Shown here piece after piece: positions 27,788-37,915 of a DNA stretch of 59,603 bases; position 1 is the first letter of the stretch, and each line of letters starts with the position of its first letter. Position numbers and translations under genes: made by a program. The DNA lies in assembly GCA_016463225.1 (NCBI GenBank), contig JAEMRT010000014.1, positions 16,111-75,713 of the forward strand. Reading direction: 5' to 3'. Under the pieces are notes generated by a model that was not told where the DNA came from, did no database searches, and saw only the letters and a list, made by a program, of their open reading frames with translations. The stretch comes from Sphingopyxis sp. (GTDB lineage Bacteria; Pseudomonadota; Alphaproteobacteria; Sphingomonadales; Sphingomonadaceae).

Positions 27788-28975
27788 ATGCAAGTCCATC
27801 CGTTGATCGAAACCAACGCCGCGCTCGCCGATTTTTGCGGCCTCATTCGGAACAGCGATTTCATCGCGGTCGATACCGAATTCATGCGCGAAAATACTTT
27901 CTGGCCCGAGCTTTGCCTGATCCAGGTCGCCGACCGCGAGCATGCCGCGGCGATCGATCCGCTCGCGCCGGGCATGGACCTGAAGCCGCTGCTCGACCTG
28001 CTCGTCGACAATGAGGATATGCTGAAGGTCTTCCACGCCGGGGGGCAGGATGTCGAAATCATCTTTAACCTGACCGGCAAGACTCCGCATCCGATCTTCG
28101 ACACCCAGATCGGCCAGATGGCGATCGGCCAGGCCGAACAGGTCGGCTATTCCAACCTGGTCGAGGCGTGGATCGGGCTGCAACTCGACAAGGGCGCGCG
28201 CTTTACCGACTGGAGCCGCCGCCCGCTCGACAAACGCCAGATCGATTATGCGGTCGGCGACGTCACCCATCTCGCCAAGATTTTCCCGATGATGCTCGAC
28301 AAGCTGGTCAAGACCGGTCGCGGTCACTGGCTCGACGAGGAAATGGAAAAGCTGGCCGATCCGTCAAACTACAATCTTGATCCAGAAGATGCTTGGCATC
28401 GGATCAAGATCCCTTCGCGCAAGCCCGACGTACTGGGCCGCTTGCAGGCGCTGGCAGCGTGGCGCGAGCGCGAGGCGCGGTCGAAGAACCTGCCACGCGG
28501 ACGCATCGTCAAGGACGAAACGCTCGCCGACATCGCGGCGCATCCGCCGAAGGACCAAGACGGTCTGGGCCGGGTCCGCGGGCTGTCGGCGACCTGGCGC
28601 AGCAACGACATCGGCGGGCGATTGATGGACGCGATTGCCAATGCCAAGCCGCTGGACAAAGACGACATGCCCGACCGCGCCCCGCGCGGCCCGGGGCTGG
28701 GCAAGGAGGGCGCGCTGGTTGCCGACCTGCTGAAGCTGCTCCTGAAGATTCGCGCGCGCGAACTCAACGTCGCGTCGCGACTGATCGCGCGCAGCGACGA
28801 GCTGGAGGCGCTGGCGGCGGGTGGCCGTGAGGGTATCGCGATGTTGCAGGGCTGGCGCTACGACGTGTTCGGCTACGCCGCGCTCAATCTGGTCGAGGGC
28901 CGAATGGGCTTTGCCGTCAAGCATGGCAAGCTGGTGATGAGCGAAATCGACGCCGCGACGGCCAACGCCGACTGA
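27788..28975 (+). CDS. rnd: Ribonuclease D
   Basis: A 395-residue 3'-5' exoribonuclease of the DEDD family that trims tRNA and other RNA 3' ends. ExoI has the metal ligands in VDTEFMRENTFWPELCLIQ (Asp29, Glu31). ExoII lies around VFHAGGQDVEII, and ExoIII is YAVGDVTHLAKIF. An HRDC domain occupies about 205-300. Length is typical. It faces the divergent membrane protein gene and is followed by repeat A copy 3. Confidence 0.95.
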   Translation: MQVHPLIETNAALADFCGLIRNSDFIAVDTEFMRENTFWPELCLIQVADREHAAAIDPLAPGMDLKPLLDLLVDNEDMLKVFHAGGQDVEIIFNLTGKTPHPIFDTQIGQMAIGQAEQVGYSNLVEAWIGLQLDKGARFTDWSRRPLDKRQIDYAVGDVTHLAKIFPMMLDKLVKTGRGHWLDEEMEKLADPSNYNLDPEDAWHRIKIPSRKPDVLGRLQALAAWREREARSKNLPRGRIVKDETLADIAAHPPKDQDGLGRVRGLSATWRSNDIGGRLMDAIANAKPLDKDDMPDRAPRGPGLGKEGALVADLLKLLLKIRARELNVASRLIARSDELEALAAGGREGIAMLQGWRYDVFGYAALNLVEGRMGFAVKHGKLVMSEIDAATANAD

Positions 28976-28992
28976 TTTCCGTACCCCTATAT

Positions 28993-29070
28993 CGTCATCC
29001 CGGCGAAGGCCGGGGTCTCGACGGTGAGTAGGGGCGTCAGGGTGATATCCCGGCCTTCGCCGGGATGGCG
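28993..29070. repeat. Palindromic repeat, family A, copy 3
   Basis: An imperfect inverted repeat, arms beginning CGTCATCCCGGCGAAGGCCG at 28993 and ending near 29070. Same arms as the copies at 5043 and 13398, with a different centre. It sits between the convergent rnd and ppx genes and may serve as a bidirectional terminator. Confidence 0.8.
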
Positions 29071-29078
29071 AAGCAACC

Positions 29079-30575
29079 CTAAAGCAGAACCAGTTCCGGC
29101 TTGGTATCGAGCGCCTGCGCCAGCGAGCGCAGGCGGCGTTCGACCGACTCGCCCGCCAGATGGTGCCACCCATGGTCGAGGCTGAGCCGCAGTTTGCCGT
29201 CGACCAGCGCGATATGGCTGGCCTTCAGCGGCGCTTCGACCCCGCCGGTCAGCCGCTGCGCCAGCCGGATCGCCAGCCCCCATTGCCGTGCCCGCGCCAG
29301 CCGTTCGGGCGCCACCAGCGGCCCCATGTCGGGGAAATCGCTGTCGGCACCTCCGAACCCGGCGTGCAGCGCGCGCGCGAGCAGGATGCGCCCCGGAATA
29401 TCGATCCCGCGCCAGTTCCCGTGCAGCCCGATTTCGGTACCGCGTTCGGCGCGGAAATCGGGGTTGGCCGACCAGGCAACGTCGCTGAGCAGGCTGGCGG
29501 CGAGCCGGACGCGGCTGTCGGCGGGCGCTTCAGCGGCAAACAGCGGCGCGATCCATTCGGTGATCGCGCGGCCGTGCGGGGCAAAGCGCGCGAGCCGGCG
29601 GCCTTCGAATTCGGCGGCGACGATCAGCGGATCCTGCGCGCGCGTTTCGGCGTCGAGCGCCTGATAGAGCAAGCCTTCGCGCAGACCTGACGACGACACG
29701 GTCATTTCGGGGACGTCGAGGATATTGACCAGCGCCGCGAGCAAGGCGGCCGCATCGGGCAAGGCGGCGGCGCGGTTCGACGCCATACCGGGGATCGCCC
29801 GTAATTCTTCAAACGTCAGCCGGTTGGTTGCGCGCACCAGCCGCCGCAACGCCGCGCGCGGCAGGCTGTGCTGGTCGAGCACTGCGAGCGGATCCTGCGT
29901 CAATTCCAGGTCGAGACGCGATAGGGCGCGCCACGATCCGCCGACCAGATAGAGCGGCAGTCCCGTCATTCCGTTGGGCCAGCCCGCCGTGCGCAGCATC
30001 TTGCGGACCGCGCGCTCGAATGTCTGCTGCCCTTCCTTGCGGAGCGCGGGCAGGCGCAGCACCCCGAGCGGGAAGGACGCGCGGCGTCCGACCTGGCCAT
30101 CTGCAACCTCGGCCAGTTCGAGGCTGCCGCCGCCGAGGTCGACCGCAATGCCATGCGCGTCGGGGATCGCCGATAGCACGCCGTAGCCCGCGGCTTCGGC
30201 CTCTTCTTCGCCTGACAGCAGGCGAATTTTCAGGCCAGCCTCGGCCGCGGCGGCGATGAATTCGGGACCGTTTTCGGCGTCGCGCACCGCGGCGGTGGCG
30301 ACGCATTGCAGGTCTTTGACCTCCATATGTTTGGCGAGCAGCGCATAACGCCGCAGCGCGGTCAGGCCGCGGGCCGCATCCTCGTCGGCGATGCGGCCGT
30401 CGAGCGGGAGCCCGCGACCCAGCCCGGCCGCGACCTTTTCGTTGAAGATCACCGCGGGCGCGCGTGCCGGTCCTTCATAGACGACGAGGCGGACCGAGTT
30501 CGATCCGATGTCGATGACGGCGGAGCGGTGGACCGCCTGTTTTGAGGTTCGCAGCAGTCCCAAAGTTTCAATCAT
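29079..30575 (-). CDS. ppx: Exopolyphosphatase / Ppx-GppA family phosphatase
   Basis: A 498-residue ASKHA-fold phosphatase, predicted to hydrolyse terminal phosphate from polyphosphate or pppGpp. It has the N-terminal phosphate loop IDIGSNSVRLVVYE, the second loop AVDLGGGSLELAE, the catalytic Glu region LLSGEEEAEAAGYG, and a C-terminal HD-like helical region. Its ATG (30573-30575) overlaps the ppk1 stop by eight bases, so it is translated with ppk1 as an opposing pair for polyphosphate turnover. Confidence 0.92.
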   Translation of the reverse strand: MIETLGLLRTSKQAVHRSAVIDIGSNSVRLVVYEGPARAPAVIFNEKVAAGLGRGLPLDGRIADEDAARGLTALRRYALLAKHMEVKDLQCVATAAVRDAENGPEFIAAAAEAGLKIRLLSGEEEAEAAGYGVLSAIPDAHGIAVDLGGGSLELAEVADGQVGRRASFPLGVLRLPALRKEGQQTFERAVRKMLRTAGWPNGMTGLPLYLVGGSWRALSRLDLELTQDPLAVLDQHSLPRAALRRLVRATNRLTFEELRAIPGMASNRAAALPDAAALLAALVNILDVPEMTVSSSGLREGLLYQALDAETRAQDPLIVAAEFEGRRLARFAPHGRAITEWIAPLFAAEAPADSRVRLAASLLSDVAWSANPDFRAERGTEIGLHGNWRGIDIPGRILLARALHAGFGGADSDFPDMGPLVAPERLARARQWGLAIRLAQRLTGGVEAPLKASHIALVDGKLRLSLDHGWHHLAGESVERRLRSLAQALDTKPELVLL

Positions 30576-32736
30576 CGCGCATGTCGAAGGCGAGGGTCGG
30601 GACGTCCTGGCGCTTGTGGAGCGCCGTCCCGCGGCCCGACAGCGACGGGTTGTTCATGAAATAATGATGGAGATTGAACGGCTTATCGCTCGGACTTGTG
30701 CGGATATAGGTGCCGTCGGATTGCAGCACCCAGCTTTGTTCATTGTCGATCAAATTGGCGACGAGCACCTGGTCCAATATCTGGTCATGCACCGTCGGAT
30801 TTTCGATCGGGATCATATATTCGACGCGGCGGTCGAAGTTGCGCGGCATCCAGTCGGCGCTGCTGATGTACAGCTTCGCCCCGCGATGCGGCAGCGACGC
30901 GCCGTTGGCGAACGCCCACACGCGGCTATGTTCGAGGAAGCGCCCGACCACCGACTTGACGCGGATCGTCTCCGACAGACCGGGGACGTTGGGCCGCAGG
31001 CAACAGATGCCGCGGACGATCAACTCGATCGGCACGCCAGCCACGCTCGCTTCGTATAATTTGTCGATGATGTCGGGATCGACGAGGCTGTTCATCTTCG
31101 CCCACACGCCCGACGGCTGCCCCGCGTTAGCCGCGGCGATTTCGGCGTCGATCAGGTCGCACAAATGCGCGCGCATGTTGAGCGGCGACATGGTGATCAT
31201 GTCGAGCCGTTCAGGTTCGACATAGCCGGTGATATAGTTGAACAGCTGCGCCGCATCGCGCCCGGCACGCGGGTCGGCGGTAAAGAAGCTGAGATCGGTA
31301 TAGATGCGCGCGGTGACGGGGTGGTAGTTGCCGGTGCCGAAGTGGCAATAGGTGCGATACCCCTGCCCTTCGCGGCGCACCACCATCGAAATCTTGGCGT
31401 GGGTCTTCCACTCGATGAAGCCGTAAACGACCTGCACCCCGGCGCGTTCGAGCTGGTTCGCCCAGAGCAGATTCTGCTCCTCGTCGAAGCGCGCCTTCAG
31501 CTCGACCACCGCGGTCACCGACTTGCCCGCCTCGGCCGCTTCGATCAGCGCGCGGATGACGGGCGACTGGTCGCCGGCACGGTAGAGCGTCTGCTTGATC
31601 GCAACGACATCGGGATCGGCCGCCGCCTGACGCAAGAATGCAAGGACGACCTCGAAGCTTTCATACGGGTGGTGGACCAGAATGTCCTTGCTGCGGATCG
31701 CCGCGAAACAATCGCCGCCATGTTCGCGGATGCGTTCGGGAAAACGCGCCGAATAAGCGGGGAATTTCAGGTCAGGGCGATCGACGTCGACGAGCGCCGA
31801 CAGCGCCGCCAGCCCGACGAAGCCGCCGATCTTGGCGACGATCGCCTCGTGCCCCTGAATATCGGCGTTGAGCACCTCGGCAATTTCGCCCGGCATATCG
31901 GCTTCGAGTTCGAGCAGGATAACGCGGCCGCGGCGGCGGCGGCGGATCGCGGTGCGGAACAGGCGCACCAGATCTTCGGCTTCTTCCTCGAGCTCGATGT
32001 CGCTGTCACGAATGATGCGGAACACCCCGAGCGAGCGGATGGTGAAGCCGGGAAACAACAGATCGCCGAAAATCTCGATCAGATATTCGATCGGCACGAA
32101 CGCGCGCGGCTGACCCGGCACCGGCACGAAGCGTGGCAATGCCGCCGGGATCAGCACCAGTTCGCGCACGGTCTCACCCGTTGCCTTGCGCTGCAGGTCG
32201 AAAATGATCCCCAGCCCGCGGTTGGGGATGAAGGGAAAGGGATGCGCCGGATCGAGCACCTGCGGAGTCAGGATCGGGAAAATCTGGTCGATGAAATATT
32301 GGCGCAGCGCGGCGCGCAGCGGTTCGCGATCGGAACCGGTGCCGTGAACAACAATGCCCTGTTCGCCGAGCAACTTGTGGAGCCGCTGCCATTCGCTCTG
32401 CTGCTGATCGACCAGCCGGTTCACCTCGGCCTCGATTTCGGCGAGCTGTTGCCCTGGCGAGCGACCGTCGGCCGACGGATCGTCGATGCCCTGCAACTGC
32501 TGCCCCTTGAGGCCCGCAACGCGAACCATGAAGAATTCGTCGAGGTTGCTGCCCGAAATCGACAGAAAACGAAGCCGTTCGAGCAGCGGGTGCGCGGGGT
32601 TGCGCGCCTCCTCCATCACCCGCCGGTTGAACGCCAGCCAGCTGAGTTCGCGGTTGAAAAAGCGTTCGGGTCCGAAGGACGGGAGCCCCGTATTGGCGTC
32701 ATTGTCGGCGCGAAGGGGCTGTCCGGTTAGCGACAT
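30568..32736 (-). CDS. ppk1: Polyphosphate kinase 1
   Basis: A 722-residue PPK1 that polymerises ATP gamma-phosphate into polyphosphate. The N-terminal domain has FFNRELSWLAFNRRVMEEA. The catalytic C1/C2 domains have IKQTLYRAG, the autophosphorylated His region in FIEWKTHAKISMVVRRE, HFGTGNYH, and GAKLYISSADWMPRNFDRRVE. Length matches E. coli Ppk. Its start overlaps hdaA by 10 bases and its stop overlaps ppx, giving a three-gene coupled unit. Confidence 0.96.
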   Translation of the reverse strand: MSLTGQPLRADNDANTGLPSFGPERFFNRELSWLAFNRRVMEEARNPAHPLLERLRFLSISGSNLDEFFMVRVAGLKGQQLQGIDDPSADGRSPGQQLAEIEAEVNRLVDQQQSEWQRLHKLLGEQGIVVHGTGSDREPLRAALRQYFIDQIFPILTPQVLDPAHPFPFIPNRGLGIIFDLQRKATGETVRELVLIPAALPRFVPVPGQPRAFVPIEYLIEIFGDLLFPGFTIRSLGVFRIIRDSDIELEEEAEDLVRLFRTAIRRRRRGRVILLELEADMPGEIAEVLNADIQGHEAIVAKIGGFVGLAALSALVDVDRPDLKFPAYSARFPERIREHGGDCFAAIRSKDILVHHPYESFEVVLAFLRQAAADPDVVAIKQTLYRAGDQSPVIRALIEAAEAGKSVTAVVELKARFDEEQNLLWANQLERAGVQVVYGFIEWKTHAKISMVVRREGQGYRTYCHFGTGNYHPVTARIYTDLSFFTADPRAGRDAAQLFNYITGYVEPERLDMITMSPLNMRAHLCDLIDAEIAAANAGQPSGVWAKMNSLVDPDIIDKLYEASVAGVPIELIVRGICCLRPNVPGLSETIRVKSVVGRFLEHSRVWAFANGASLPHRGAKLYISSADWMPRNFDRRVEYMIPIENPTVHDQILDQVLVANLIDNEQSWVLQSDGTYIRTSPSDKPFNLHHYFMNNPSLSGRGTALHKRQDVPTLAFDMRDD

Positions 32737-33383
32737 GTATCGGCATCCTGTCGTTCGAGGAGATCGGGATCGATCAGCCCCTGTGACAGTAATGTTTCAC
32801 GCGTAAGACGAATGCCGACCCGCCGCCCCTGTTCGAGCGAGGCGGCATCAAGCGCCGCGACGACGCGGTGGATCATCGCATAGCTGCGCTCCATCCGCGG
32901 CACGATATAGGCGGCGACTTCGGGCGCCAGCGCGATACCACGCTGCGCGAACAGCGCCTCGATCAGATCGCGGGCGAGGCAATCATCGGGTTCGGCGATC
33001 GCCAACACCGGCACCGCGCGCAGTCGCGACGCCAGGTCGGGCAGGATGATGCCCCATTCGATCGGCGGCGCGTCGGCGATGATCAGCAGCGGCGTGTTCG
33101 AGGATTGCGCCGCGTTCCAGGCATGGAAAATTTCTTCTTCGGAGACGCTGTCATGCCCGTCGATCACCCGGCCGCCGGTTTCCGCAGCGAAGAGCCGGCC
33201 GATCAGGCTGCGCCCCGAACCGCGCGGCCCGGTGAGCACCGCGGTCCGCACCGGCCAGGTCGCGACGTGGCGCAGATAGCGGATCGCATCGGCGTTGCTG
33301 GTCCCGACAACCAGCGGAGCGTCGTTGCTGCGCCCGGCGCTCCAGTCGAGCGGCAGAGCGATCTGGCTGGTCGAGCGCGCCAT
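32727..33383 (-). CDS. hdaA: HdaA-like regulatory inactivator of DnaA
   Basis: A 218-residue AAA+ protein related to DnaA. It has an N-terminal QIALPLDW (7-14) that resembles the beta-clamp-binding motif of Hda, a P-loop GPRGSGRS (52-59), and a DnaA-like sensor region. In alphaproteobacteria HdaA with the sliding clamp stimulates hydrolysis of DnaA-ATP and limits replication initiation. Start ATG 33381-33383 overlaps the preceding gene's stop by one base. Confidence 0.9.
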   Translation of the reverse strand: MARSTSQIALPLDWSAGRSNDAPLVVGTSNADAIRYLRHVATWPVRTAVLTGPRGSGRSLIGRLFAAETGGRVIDGHDSVSEEEIFHAWNAAQSSNTPLLIIADAPPIEWGIILPDLASRLRAVPVLAIAEPDDCLARDLIEALFAQRGIALAPEVAAYIVPRMERSYAMIHRVVAALDAASLEQGRRVGIRLTRETLLSQGLIDPDLLERQDADTCR

Positions 33384-34657
33384 CAGCGACTGATCCGCAG
33401 CGTGCTGCCGCCTTCCTGCACCTTATACCCGCGCGCCGCGAGCGCCGCGCTGAGCGCCGCGATGTCACCGCGGAAGGTCACGCGCATCACCGACGTGCCG
33501 CCGAGCGCGAGGCTGGTGGTCGATGCCGACTGGACGCCCGCGATGCCGCCCACGGCGCGTTCGGTGGCGGTGACCGATTCGACGTCGGGCGAGCTGTACT
33601 GGACGGTGAAGCTCTGAACTCCCGCGGGCGCGGTGGTCGGCACGCTGCTGTCGATCTCGCCGGGCAGCGCGTTCTCATCGATGGCCGCGAGCTCTTCGGG
33701 CAGGTCTTCGCGTTCGACCGGCTTTTCGAGCACAAGATAGGTGTCGGTCTTGAGCACGCCCGCCGCCAGCGCCTCGATATAGATGCGGTCCATCCGCGCG
33801 ACGGCTTTTTCCATCATGTCGGGCAGCGCCGCGGGACTGGGGCCTGTCATCGTGAAGCTGGAGATCAGTTTACTGTCTGGGCCGAAGCGCGCGGTAAAAT
33901 AGCCTTTGATCGGCCCGCCGGGCCAGGAATATTCGACGCGTGCGATCGGGGTCAGCACGTCGGCGGCGCCATATTGATCGAGAATGACGCGCCACCAAAT
34001 GCGCCCACGGCGCCCGGTCTGTCCCGCATTGAGCAGCAGCGTATCGGCGCCGGTCCCGGCGGTGCGGACATAATCAATCGCGCTTTGCCCGGTGTTATAT
34101 TCGGCCCAGGCGCGCTGCCAGGCGCTTCGCTGTTCGAACACCTGCGGGATGCCGTCGATCGAATAGACGGGAATGACGAGCAGCGGCGGCGAGCGCAGCG
34201 TCCGCCCGCTGACCCCCAAAATCTGCCCGGCGCGGACGCGATCGAACTGGACGCCGAGCCGCGCGACATAGCGGCGCGGGCCGATCTGTTCTTCCTCGAC
34301 AACAATTGCCGTAACGATGCCGTCGAGCACCGAATCGCCGAGCGCAGGGCCATCGCTGCCATTCAATTTGCGATACAGCTGGGTCCAGCCCTTGCGCTGC
34401 GCCTCGCGCCAGCCCTTGGTTCGCGCATCATCGGCATTGTCGCCGGTGACGTCGACAAGGATGCCGCTCGCCAGAAAATCGCCGCTGCTGTTGATCGGCG
34501 TGATGCCGCGATCGCCGCGGCTGATCTGTCCTTCGACGACCCCGACGATCAGGATCGCAAAGAACAGGCCGAAAAGCGCGAGCCAACGCCCATCGCGGAG
34601 GCGACGCGCATCAAAGGCAAAGCGGGGCGCGAGCCGGGGGAAAGCAACCGAAATCAT
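33383..34657 (-). CDS. Membrane-anchored protein of unknown function upstream of hdaA
   Basis: A 424-residue protein with one N-terminal membrane helix (about 26-43, [17 protein letters not shown]), so most of the chain is periplasmic. The periplasmic part includes a DUF2066-like region ([30 protein letters not shown]) and a C-terminal beta-alpha module resembling heavy-metal-associated folds (about 355-424) but lacking CxxC. One-base overlap with hdaA (TGATG) and divergence from purM are clear. No function can be assigned. Confidence 0.7.
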   Translation of the reverse strand: MISVAFPRLAPRFAFDARRLRDGRWLALFGLFFAILIVGVVEGQISRGDRGITPINSSGDFLASGILVDVTGDNADDARTKGWREAQRKGWTQLYRKLNGSDGPALGDSVLDGIVTAIVVEEEQIGPRRYVARLGVQFDRVRAGQILGVSGRTLRSPPLLVIPVYSIDGIPQVFEQRSAWQRAWAEYNTGQSAIDYVRTAGTGADTLLLNAGQTGRRGRIWWRVILDQYGAADVLTPIARVEYSWPGGPIKGYFTARFGPDSKLISSFTMTGPSPAALPDMMEKAVARMDRIYIEALAAGVLKTDTYLVLEKPVEREDLPEELAAIDENALPGEIDSSVPTTAPAGVQSFTVQYSSPDVESVTATERAVGGIAGVQSASTTSLALGGTSVMRVTFRGDIAALSAALAARGYKVQEGGSTLRISR

Positions 34658-34742
34658 ATCTTCTCTATGCTCTGCCCAAAAGCGCGCGCGCGGACAAGGA
34701 AATCATGGCATTTGTCGGCTGGAACCGTTAGTCGCGCGTGCC

Positions 34743-35849
34743 ATGGATTCCAAGCACAACCAACCCGCCGCTTACACTTATGCCCAGTCGGGCGTGTCGA
34801 TCGACGCCGGCAATGCGCTGGTCCGTGCCATCGCCCCGCTGGCGCGAGCGACGCGGCGTCCCGGCGCCGACGCCGACCTCGGCGGTTTCGGCGGCTTTTT
34901 CGACCTGAAGGCGGCAGGATTCAACGACCCCCTGCTCGTCGCGGCGAACGATGGTGTCGGCACCAAGCTGAAACTGGCGATCGAATCGGGCCGCCATGAC
35001 GGCGTCGGGATCGATCTGGTCGCGATGTGCGTCAACGATTTGATCGTGCAGGGCGCCGAGCCGCTGTTTTTCCTCGATTATTACGCGACCGCCAAGCTCG
35101 ACAACGATGTCGCCACGCAAGTGGTCGCGAGCATTGCCGAGGGGTGCAAACAAGCGGGATGCGCGCTGATCGGCGGCGAGACCGCCGAAATGCCGGGGAT
35201 GTATTCGGACGGCGACTATGACCTCGCGGGCTTTTGCGTCGGCGCAGTCGAGCGCGATCAGGTGCTGACCGCTGATAAGGTCGCCGCGGGTGACGTGATT
35301 CTGGGCCTTGCCTCGTCGGGGGTGCATTCGAACGGCTTCTCGCTCGTGCGACGGCTCGCCGCCGACAAAGGGTGGAAGCTCGACCGTCCGGCGCTGTTCG
35401 ACCAGAATGTCCTGCTGATCGACGCACTGATGGCCCCGACCCGCATCTATGTAAAAAGCCTGCTGCCGCTGGTGAAGACCGGCAAAATCCACGCGCTCGC
35501 GCATATCACCGGCGGCGGGCTGCTCGAAAACATCCCGCGTATCCTGCCCAAGACGTTGCACGCCTTTGTCGATGCCGTTGCGTGGGAGCAGCCACGGTTG
35601 ATGGCGTTTCTGCAGGCGCAGGGGAATATCGAGCCTGAAGAGATGGCACGGACGTTCAACTGCGGGATTGGTATGGCGGTCGTGGTGGCCGAAGGCGATG
35701 TTGCAGATGTGACGGCGGCGCTCGAAGCGGCGGGTGAGACGGTGTTTCGCATCGGCCATGTCGCCGAGGGCGCCAAGGGCTGCACAGTGACCGGCGGCGC
35801 CGAAACGTGGAGCGCCCGTGAGGCGTGGAGCGCGACGCATAATGCCTAA
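34743..35849 (+). CDS. purM: Phosphoribosylformylglycinamidine cyclo-ligase (AIR synthetase)
   Basis: A 368-residue PurM that catalyses ATP-dependent closure of the imidazole ring in purine synthesis. It has the N-terminal [15 protein letters not shown] pattern, [48 protein letters not shown] and [13 protein letters not shown]. The ATG at 34743 gives the normal start. A frame open to 34317 is not coding. It overlaps purN by eight bases. Confidence 0.96.
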   Translation: MDSKHNQPAAYTYAQSGVSIDAGNALVRAIAPLARATRRPGADADLGGFGGFFDLKAAGFNDPLLVAANDGVGTKLKLAIESGRHDGVGIDLVAMCVNDLIVQGAEPLFFLDYYATAKLDNDVATQVVASIAEGCKQAGCALIGGETAEMPGMYSDGDYDLAGFCVGAVERDQVLTADKVAAGDVILGLASSGVHSNGFSLVRRLAADKGWKLDRPALFDQNVLLIDALMAPTRIYVKSLLPLVKTGKIHALAHITGGGLLENIPRILPKTLHAFVDAVAWEQPRLMAFLQAQGNIEPEEMARTFNCGIGMAVVVAEGDVADVTAALEAAGETVFRIGHVAEGAKGCTVTGGAETWSAREAWSATHNA

Positions 35850-36792
35850 GGCGCGGATCGCCGTCCTGATCTCCGGCGCCGGCACCAATATGGCGGCGCT
35901 GCTCTATGCCGCCAAAGCCGCCGATTGCCCCTATGAGATCGTGCTGGTCGCCAGCAACAATCCCGAGGCGCCGGGGCTGGCCATCGCCGCCGTCGAAGGC
36001 ATCGCGACCTGGAGCCACTCGCACAAGGGCATGAACCGCGACGCATTCGACGCACTGGTCGATGCCCAATTGCGCGATGCGAAGGCCGAATTTGTCGCAC
36101 TTGCGGGCTATATGCGGATCCTGAGCGACGATTTCGTCGCGCGCTGGACGGGCAAGATGCTCAACATCCACCCCAGCCTGCTGCCGCTCTACAAGGGGCT
36201 CGACACCCACCAGCGAGCGATCGACGCGGGCGACAAGTTTGGCGGGTGCAGCGTCCATATCGTCACACCCGGCGTCGATGACGGCCCGGTGCTGGCGCAG
36301 ACGCCGGTCGCGATCCTGCCCGGCGACACGGTCGAAACGCTGAGCGCACGGGTGCGGATCGCCGAGCATCAGCTGTATCCGCCGACGCTCGCCGCCTTTG
36401 TGTCGCGCGAACTCAGTCCCGACTATCTGAAGGACCGCGTCCGCGAACTCGCGATGGCGCTGCCCGAGGCCGACGAGGTCACATCGCACGGCATGCCCTG
36501 CTTCGGGATCGTGAAGGGCAAGAAATTCGCCTATTTCACGCAGGATCATCATGGCGACGGCAAGATCGCGCTGCTGGTCAAGATCAGCGGCGCCGACGAA
36601 CAGGCGGCGCTGATCGAGATGGACGAGGACCGCTATTACCGCCCGGCCTATTTCGGCGACGGCTGGATCGGCATCCGGCTCGACCTGGGCGACACCGACT
36701 GGGACGCGATCGGCGACTGGCTGCGCAAGAGCTGGCTCGCGGTGGCGCCGCGGAAGCTGGCGGGGCTGATGGGGGCTGCCGAAGAGTTTTAA
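35842..36792 (+). CDS. purN: Phosphoribosylglycinamide formyltransferase fused to MmcQ/YjbR-like domain
   Basis: A 316-residue protein. Residues 1-185 are a PurN domain: [12 protein letters not shown] nucleotide loop, catalytic Asn108/His110 in NIHPSLLP, and Asp146 in [12 protein letters not shown]. Residues 195-305 match the MmcQ/YjbR fold ([19 protein letters not shown] start, VKGKKFAYF, the late [18 protein letters not shown]). Ordinary PurN ends near residue 190-220, so this is a fusion with no internal stop or frameshift. It starts at ATG 35842, overlapping purM. Confidence 0.92.
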   Translation: MPKARIAVLISGAGTNMAALLYAAKAADCPYEIVLVASNNPEAPGLAIAAVEGIATWSHSHKGMNRDAFDALVDAQLRDAKAEFVALAGYMRILSDDFVARWTGKMLNIHPSLLPLYKGLDTHQRAIDAGDKFGGCSVHIVTPGVDDGPVLAQTPVAILPGDTVETLSARVRIAEHQLYPPTLAAFVSRELSPDYLKDRVRELAMALPEADEVTSHGMPCFGIVKGKKFAYFTQDHHGDGKIALLVKISGADEQAALIEMDEDRYYRPAYFGDGWIGIRLDLGDTDWDAIGDWLRKSWLAVAPRKLAGLMGAAEEF

Positions 36793-36802
36793 GGGGAGGC
36801 AA

Positions 36803-37351
36803 ATGGACCAGTGGCTGGCGTGGGCGGGCACCGCCGTATCGGTTTTCATCACCGGGGCGGGCTTTTACATGGGGTGGCGGCGTTTTCAGTCCGACAGCCT
36901 GCGCAGCCGCGATGTCGCCGCCTGGGCCGACAAGGCGATCGCGGCGCTGCTGATCGTCGAGCTGTGTGCCAGGACAGACTCGCCAATCACAGCGGACGAG
37001 AAACGCAAGCGGCTGAACGAAGCCTATTTCTCGCTGAGCGCCTTGACCGAGCAGGGACGATTGTTCTTCGTCAATGTCGGCATGCGCGACGGGACCCGCG
37101 CCGACGGGACTTATGCAGGGCGGCGGCCAAAGCTGCTCGACCCGCTGGTGATCGCGCACAAGGCGGCGGCACGGTTGCTGGCCCGGCCCGAAGAGGCGAC
37201 GGCGCCGCTCCACGCAGTGCTGGTCGGCCAGCGAAAATCCTTCGTCGCGCATGTCCAGTCGGAGATCGGCCGCCGTCAGTCGGTCGCAAAGGATTCGCGC
37301 AAGGGCGGCGAAGCATCCGATCTCGACGCGCTCATCGCAGCGGCCGCATGA
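36803..37351 (+). CDS. Hypothetical protein with N-terminal membrane helix
   Basis: A 182-residue protein starting at ATG 36803, with GGGGAGGC upstream and 10 bases after purN. One N-terminal membrane helix (about 5-24, WAGTAVSVFITGAGFYMGW) is followed by a basic cytosolic helical region. No known domain recognised. It ends at a strong hairpin terminator shared with the convergent ndk. Confidence 0.65.
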   Translation: MDQWLAWAGTAVSVFITGAGFYMGWRRFQSDSLRSRDVAAWADKAIAALLIVELCARTDSPITADEKRKRLNEAYFSLSALTEQGRLFFVNVGMRDGTRADGTYAGRRPKLLDPLVIAHKAAARLLARPEEATAPLHAVLVGQRKSFVAHVQSEIGRRQSVAKDSRKGGEASDLDALIAAAA

Positions 37352-37383
37352 AAAAGGCCGCCGGATCGCTCCGGCGGCCTTTT
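37351..37383. terminator. Bidirectional intrinsic terminator between the hypothetical gene and ndk
   Basis: A perfect hairpin: 11 bp of the GGCCGCCGGA-type arm at 37356-37365 pairs with 37370-37379, with a 4-base loop. It is flanked by an A-run on the left and a T-run on the right, so it can terminate both the plus-strand hypothetical gene and the minus-strand ndk. Confidence 0.85.
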
Positions 37384-37405
37384 CAGTTGGACTGCACTTG
37401 TCGGC

Positions 37406-37828
37406 TTAGCCAACAATTTCTTCGGGCTTGAAGAAATAGGCGATTTCGATCGCTGCATTCTCGTCGCTGTCCGAACCATGCACCGTGTTCGCTTCGATGC
37501 TCTCGGCCAGTTCCTTGCGGATCGTGCCGGGCGCGGCGTCCTTGGGGTTGGTGGCGCCCATGATGTCGCGGTTGGCCTGCATGGCGTTTTCGCCTTCCAG
37601 AACCTGGACAATGACCGGGCCGCTGATCATGAAATCGACGAGTTCGCCAAAGAAGGGGCGTTCCTTGTGGACCGCGTAAAAGCCTTCTGCCTGTTCGCGG
37701 CTCATGTGGATGCGCTTTGACGCGACGACGCGGAGGCCGGCGTCTTCCAGCATCTTGGTGACGGCGCCGGTGATGTTCCGGCGCGTGGCGTCGGGCTTGA
37801 TGATCGAAAAGGTGCGAGTGACCGCCAT
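37406..37828 (-). CDS. ndk: Nucleoside diphosphate kinase
   Basis: A 140-residue Ndk that equalises NTP pools by a phosphohistidine relay. It has [12 protein letters not shown] near the N-terminus, the ATP-binding KERPFF loop, [15 protein letters not shown], and the active-site His in [12 protein letters not shown]. Start ATG 37826-37828 follows AGGAGC. A frame to 37897 is noncoding. Its terminator lies just downstream. Confidence 0.96.
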   Translation of the reverse strand: MAVTRTFSIIKPDATRRNITGAVTKMLEDAGLRVVASKRIHMSREQAEGFYAVHKERPFFGELVDFMISGPVIVQVLEGENAMQANRDIMGATNPKDAAPGTIRKELAESIEANTVHGSDSDENAAIEIAYFFKPEEIVG

Positions 37829-37915
37829 GGGGGAAGCTCCTGCTTTGTTATGGTTTGCGATGCGCGCGCCTCTAGCCGCGCTTTTGCGGCACTGCAAGGA
37901 TAGAGCGCCGCAGCG

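Noticed and set aside
27350..28327. 325-codon minus-strand frame extending the small membrane protein into rnd
   Set aside because: The upstream two thirds is antisense to the well-conserved rnd gene; the ribosome site and membrane helix place the real start at 27679.
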